DNA of 64,000 nucleotides from Alkalibacterium sp. AK22. Its GTDB lineage: Bacteria; Bacillota; Bacilli; Lactobacillales; Carnobacteriaceae_A. The position numbers and the translations under genes are program-made. The notes under the pieces were generated by a model. The model had not been told where the DNA came from. It saw only the letters and a program-made list of their open reading frames with translations, and made no database searches. The stretch is from NCBI RefSeq assembly GCF_000585255.1, contig NZ_JANL01000008.1, positions 62,001-126,000 of the forward strand. The letters run 5' to 3'. Positions 62,804-64,000 of this stretch are shown in pieces (the stretch's first letter is position 1; every line of letters starts with the position of its first letter).

Positions 62804-63740
62804 AATGTGCTCCTTCTTCCAGATGATTGACTGCTCCTTGCAGATAATGATTGATCTGCATGCGAGGCTTGCCGGATGGCTGAACTTCCATTAAAGACAC
62901 TGCCGTGTTCATACCACACTGGACCCACATCTCCCGCCTGTTCAATTTGATTATCGTACCAGGCTCTACTTCGGTAGTAAGGGCAAGCGGCTCGGCAAAC
63001 CAGATTTTGAACCGCTGGCCTTCCAGCTGACTGTAGGCTCCAGGAAACGGGTTCATTCCTCTGATTTTATTGGCGACAGCTTCAGCCGAGTCATTCCAGT
63101 TTATTTTTTCCTGTTCTGGAGTGATCATTGGGGCATAAGTGACCTCGTCTTCTTTTTGTTTTTGGGCTTTTATTCTGCCGTCAAAGAGAGCCGGAAGCGT
63201 ATCAAGCAGAAGATCTCTACCCAAAAGACTCAACTTATCGAACAAACTGCCGACTGTGTCTTCTGATGTGATCTTCAGGCTAGCCTGACTCAAGATATCC
63301 CCGGCATCCATTTCCTTTTCCATATACATGATGGTTACACCTGTCTTCTCGTCTCCGTTGATCAGGGCATAATGAATGGGTGCAGCTCCCCGGTATTTTG
63401 GCAAAAGTGAAGCATGTACATTGACTGCCCGATATTCAGGCGCATTGAGCAGGACTGTCGGTACATACTGTCCGTAGGCAGCTGTGACGATGAGATCTGG
63501 TTTCAGGTCCAGAATCTGCTGCTGCTCTTTTGAGCTGGAAAGTTTTTCCGGCTGCAAAACCTGAATCCCCTGTGCCATAGCCGCTTGCTTGACAGGTGGA
63601 GGAGTCAGTGTCTTTTTTCTGCCTACCTTCCGGTCAGGCTGAGTTACTGCAGCAATCACCTCGTATGCTCCATCATTGATTAGGCCCTCTAGTATTGGTA
63701 CGGCAAATTGGGGTGTTCCCATAAATACAATTTTTTTCAT
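62790..63740 (-). CDS. fmt: methionyl-tRNA formyltransferase
   Basis: Formylates initiator Met-tRNA. 316 residues beginning MKKIVFMGTPQFAVPILEGL, with NVHASLLPKYRGAAPIHYALINGD (catalytic Asn-His-Asp region) and a C-terminal OB fold. ATG 63740 follows GGAG. Order priA-fmt-rsmB-prpC-prkC-rsgA-rpe-thiN is conserved in Firmicutes. Confidence 0.97.
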   Translation of the reverse strand: MKKIVFMGTPQFAVPILEGLINDGAYEVIAAVTQPDRKVGRKKTLTPPPVKQAAMAQGIQVLQPEKLSSSKEQQQILDLKPDLIVTAAYGQYVPTVLLNAPEYRAVNVHASLLPKYRGAAPIHYALINGDEKTGVTIMYMEKEMDAGDILSQASLKITSEDTVGSLFDKLSLLGRDLLLDTLPALFDGRIKAQKQKEDEVTYAPMITPEQEKINWNDSAEAVANKIRGMNPFPGAYSQLEGQRFKIWFAEPLALTTEVEPGTIIKLNRREMWVQCGMNTAVSLMEVQPSGKPRMQINHYLQGAVNHLEEGAHFEEI

Positions 63741-63759
63741 TCTAAACTGCTCCGTTTCT

Positions 63760-64000
63760 TTAGACAAAATCGATCGGCTGATAATCAATGGAGATATACA
63801 GTCCTTTTGCCTGTTCTTTCTGCGTATTCATCAGTAGTTCATGACACTTTTCTTTTAACTGGGCTTCTTTTTTATACTTTATAAGGACCTGAAAGTGATA
63901 GCGATTGTGCGTCCGGGCAATCGATTTGGGTGTCGGCCCAAGGATGATAGCCTGGTTCGACAGAGCCGGCTTAAGGAAGTTGATGAACTCCTGTATTTTT
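63760..64000 (-). CDS. priA: primosomal protein N' (PriA), C-terminal end only
   Basis: The last 79 codons or so of priA, running off the right edge. The translation includes IILGPTPKSIARTHNRYHFQVLIKYK and ends GLYISIDYQPIDFV, a typical PriA C-terminus. It is a replication-restart helicase; helicase motifs are outside the window. Its stop is 20 bases before the fmt start. Confidence 0.93.
   Translation of the reverse strand, partial: KIQEFINFLKPALSNQAIILGPTPKSIARTHNRYHFQVLIKYKKEAQLKEKCHELLMNTQKEQAKGLYISIDYQPIDFV

Overview
The window is a gene-dense stretch of low-GC Gram-positive chromosome. Almost every gene is on the minus strand; the exceptions are one tRNA, one HAD phosphatase and rpmB. 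FabK/FabT-type fatty acid synthesis, PolC-independent DnaE, FabH/FakA/PlsX lipid genes, an FMN-riboswitch RibU importer without riboflavin synthesis genes, a diapophytoene desaturase and no sporulation genes point to Lactobacillales, most likely Carnobacteriaceae. Long Asp/Glu-rich tracts in secreted proteins (LysM protein, OppA, PASTA kinase) suggest a halophilic or alkaliphilic relative such as Alkalibacterium or Marinilactibacillus. That genus-level guess is inference. No phage, insertion sequence, CRISPR or clearly foreign island is visible.

Layout. 1-5.2 kb: fatty acid operon fabT-fabH-acpP-fabK-fabD-fabG-fabF (fabF cut by the window start), with two FabT boxes at the fabT promoter and one between fabK and fabD. 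5.2-9.5 kb: small accessory genes (DUF2187 protein, FAD oxidoreductase behind a long palindrome resembling a Zur box, MarR plus NADPH-FMN reductase pair, PgsA, small stress-like protein) and tRNA-Arg(UCU). 9.5-12.7 kb: two tandem type I glutamine synthetases, one lacking the feedback residue Arg62. 12.8-28 kb: a block collinear with Bacillus subtilis (hup-der-rpsA-cmk-ypbE-recQ-ypbB-ribU-resE-resD-rluB-scpB-scpA-ribT-lysA), with the Bacillus resABC, ribDEAH and sporulation genes absent. 28-31.6 kb: punA-deoB-xerD-fur. 31.7-39.5 kb: cvfB, pyk-pfkA, dnaE, sufT-like gene. 39.6-44 kb: HAD phosphatase, then an HrtBA-like ABC exporter in one operon with crtN. 44-50 kb: oligopeptide importer oppDFBCA. 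50-55.8 kb: acpP2-plsX-recG-fakA-yloU. 56-64 kb: rpmB, then priA(partial)-fmt-rsmB-prpC-prkC-rsgA-rpe-thiN, a classic Firmicute order.

How the genes fit together. Two lipid hubs (fab operon; fakA/plsX/acpP2) link synthesis and scavenging of fatty acids to phosphatidic acid formation, and FabT boxes appear in both. Riboflavin and peptides are imported rather than made. Glycolytic control genes (pfkA, pyk), nucleoside salvage (punA, deoB) and PASTA-kinase signalling complete a fermentative core genome.

Limits: function calls rest on reading motifs and synteny by eye; no database search was run. Promoter and operator calls are consensus matches. Start codons were adjusted where a Shine-Dalgarno sequence clearly decided the matter.
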